DNA of 5,031 bases from NCBI GenBank assembly GCA_016933985.1, contig JAFGTU010000482.1:1-5031 (forward strand), written 5' to 3'. Positions 4,946 through 5,031 of the stretch are shown here, piece by piece. This stretch comes from Sedimentisphaerales bacterium (GTDB lineage: Bacteria > Planctomycetota > Phycisphaerae > Sedimentisphaerales > Anaerobacaceae). The translations under genes and the position numbers were made by a program. The notes beneath the pieces were generated by a model. That model ran no database searches. It had not been told where the DNA came from and saw nothing but the letters and a program-made list of their open reading frames with translations. Within the stretch, counting starts at the first letter, position 1, and each line of letters starts with the position of its first letter.

Positions 4946-4999
4946 ATGTCACCGTATGAACAAATCAAGCAACAACTTTCAAACTGAAAGGAATTCAAA

Positions 5000-5031
5000 A
5001 TGAGACTACTCTACATAAATAACGACGGCGG
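5000..5031 (+). CDS. Start of a gene, possibly a MoaD/ThiS-type ubiquitin-like protein (partial)
   Basis: ATG 5000 follows AAAGGA (4987-4992) at 7 nt, and the frame stays open to the window edge. The ten visible complete residues are MRLLYINNDG, with the next codon starting GG. A start strand followed by NNDGG(G) is what I remember from a family of about 70-80-residue ubiquitin-like proteins found in accessory regions, in some cases next to E1/E2/JAB-type genes. Ten residues are too few to be sure. An alternative is any small protein with an N-terminal beta strand. The position, after a DUF6745-like gene and a structured leader, favours a real gene. The family call is at most a good guess. 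Confidence 0.6.
   Translation, partial: MRLLYINNDG

Noticed and set aside
1..5031. CRISPR array, tRNA, IS ends, att sites
   Set aside because: No regularly spaced repeats, no cloverleaf, no long terminal inverted or direct repeats found by eye.

Overview
The window is a dense, single-strand (+) run of eight complete small-to-medium protein genes plus the first codons of a ninth at the right edge. Nearly every gene has its own strong Shine-Dalgarno (AAAGGA/GGAG) 5-8 nt before the start, so this is bacterial DNA. It is of middling GC with free use of AGA/AGG and ATA codons. No rRNA, tRNA, integrase, transposase, replication or structural phage gene is present. The protein families resemble uncharacterised accessory proteins I associate with plasmids, integrative elements and phages. 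I read it as part of an accessory/mobile region, and I cannot name the host; a Gram-negative or Planctomycetota-like environmental bacterium is only a guess.

Left part (about 139-3145): six small proteins of unknown function (73, 190, 56, 138, 109 and 145 aa), then a 157-aa one. Two of them (372-944 and 2178-2615) share a 17-residue block, LDVGGEQSRQFA(E/D)EI, also conserved at DNA level, which points to a common domain. The 145-aa gene appears to start at a non-standard ATA codon that overlaps the stop of the gene before it. Two intergenic gaps here can fold: a 10-bp hairpin at 996-1031, and a set of nested and interlocking complementary segments at 1237-1331 before the 138-aa gene.

Right part (about 3146-5031): a leader with a perfect Shine-Dalgarno, a 3-5-codon mini-ORF and an intrinsic terminator (3220-3252). 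It is followed by a 137-aa protein with TGHKH and HPEH motifs and a 352-aa protein whose C-terminus I recognise as DUF6745-like. After another leader (14-codon mini-ORF overlapping a 12-bp hairpin), a gene begins with MRLLYINNDG at 5000. That N-terminus resembles small MoaD/ThiS-type ubiquitin-like proteins, so the right edge may be the entrance to a ubiquitin-like modification cassette. This is the most interesting possibility in the window, but its proof lies in the sequence beyond it.

How the genes work together is not known. Tight spacing and shared orientation suggest co-transcription of 139-944, 1852-2615 and 3320-4812 in blocks. No convincing promoter was found. No gap without a gene exceeds 300 bases.
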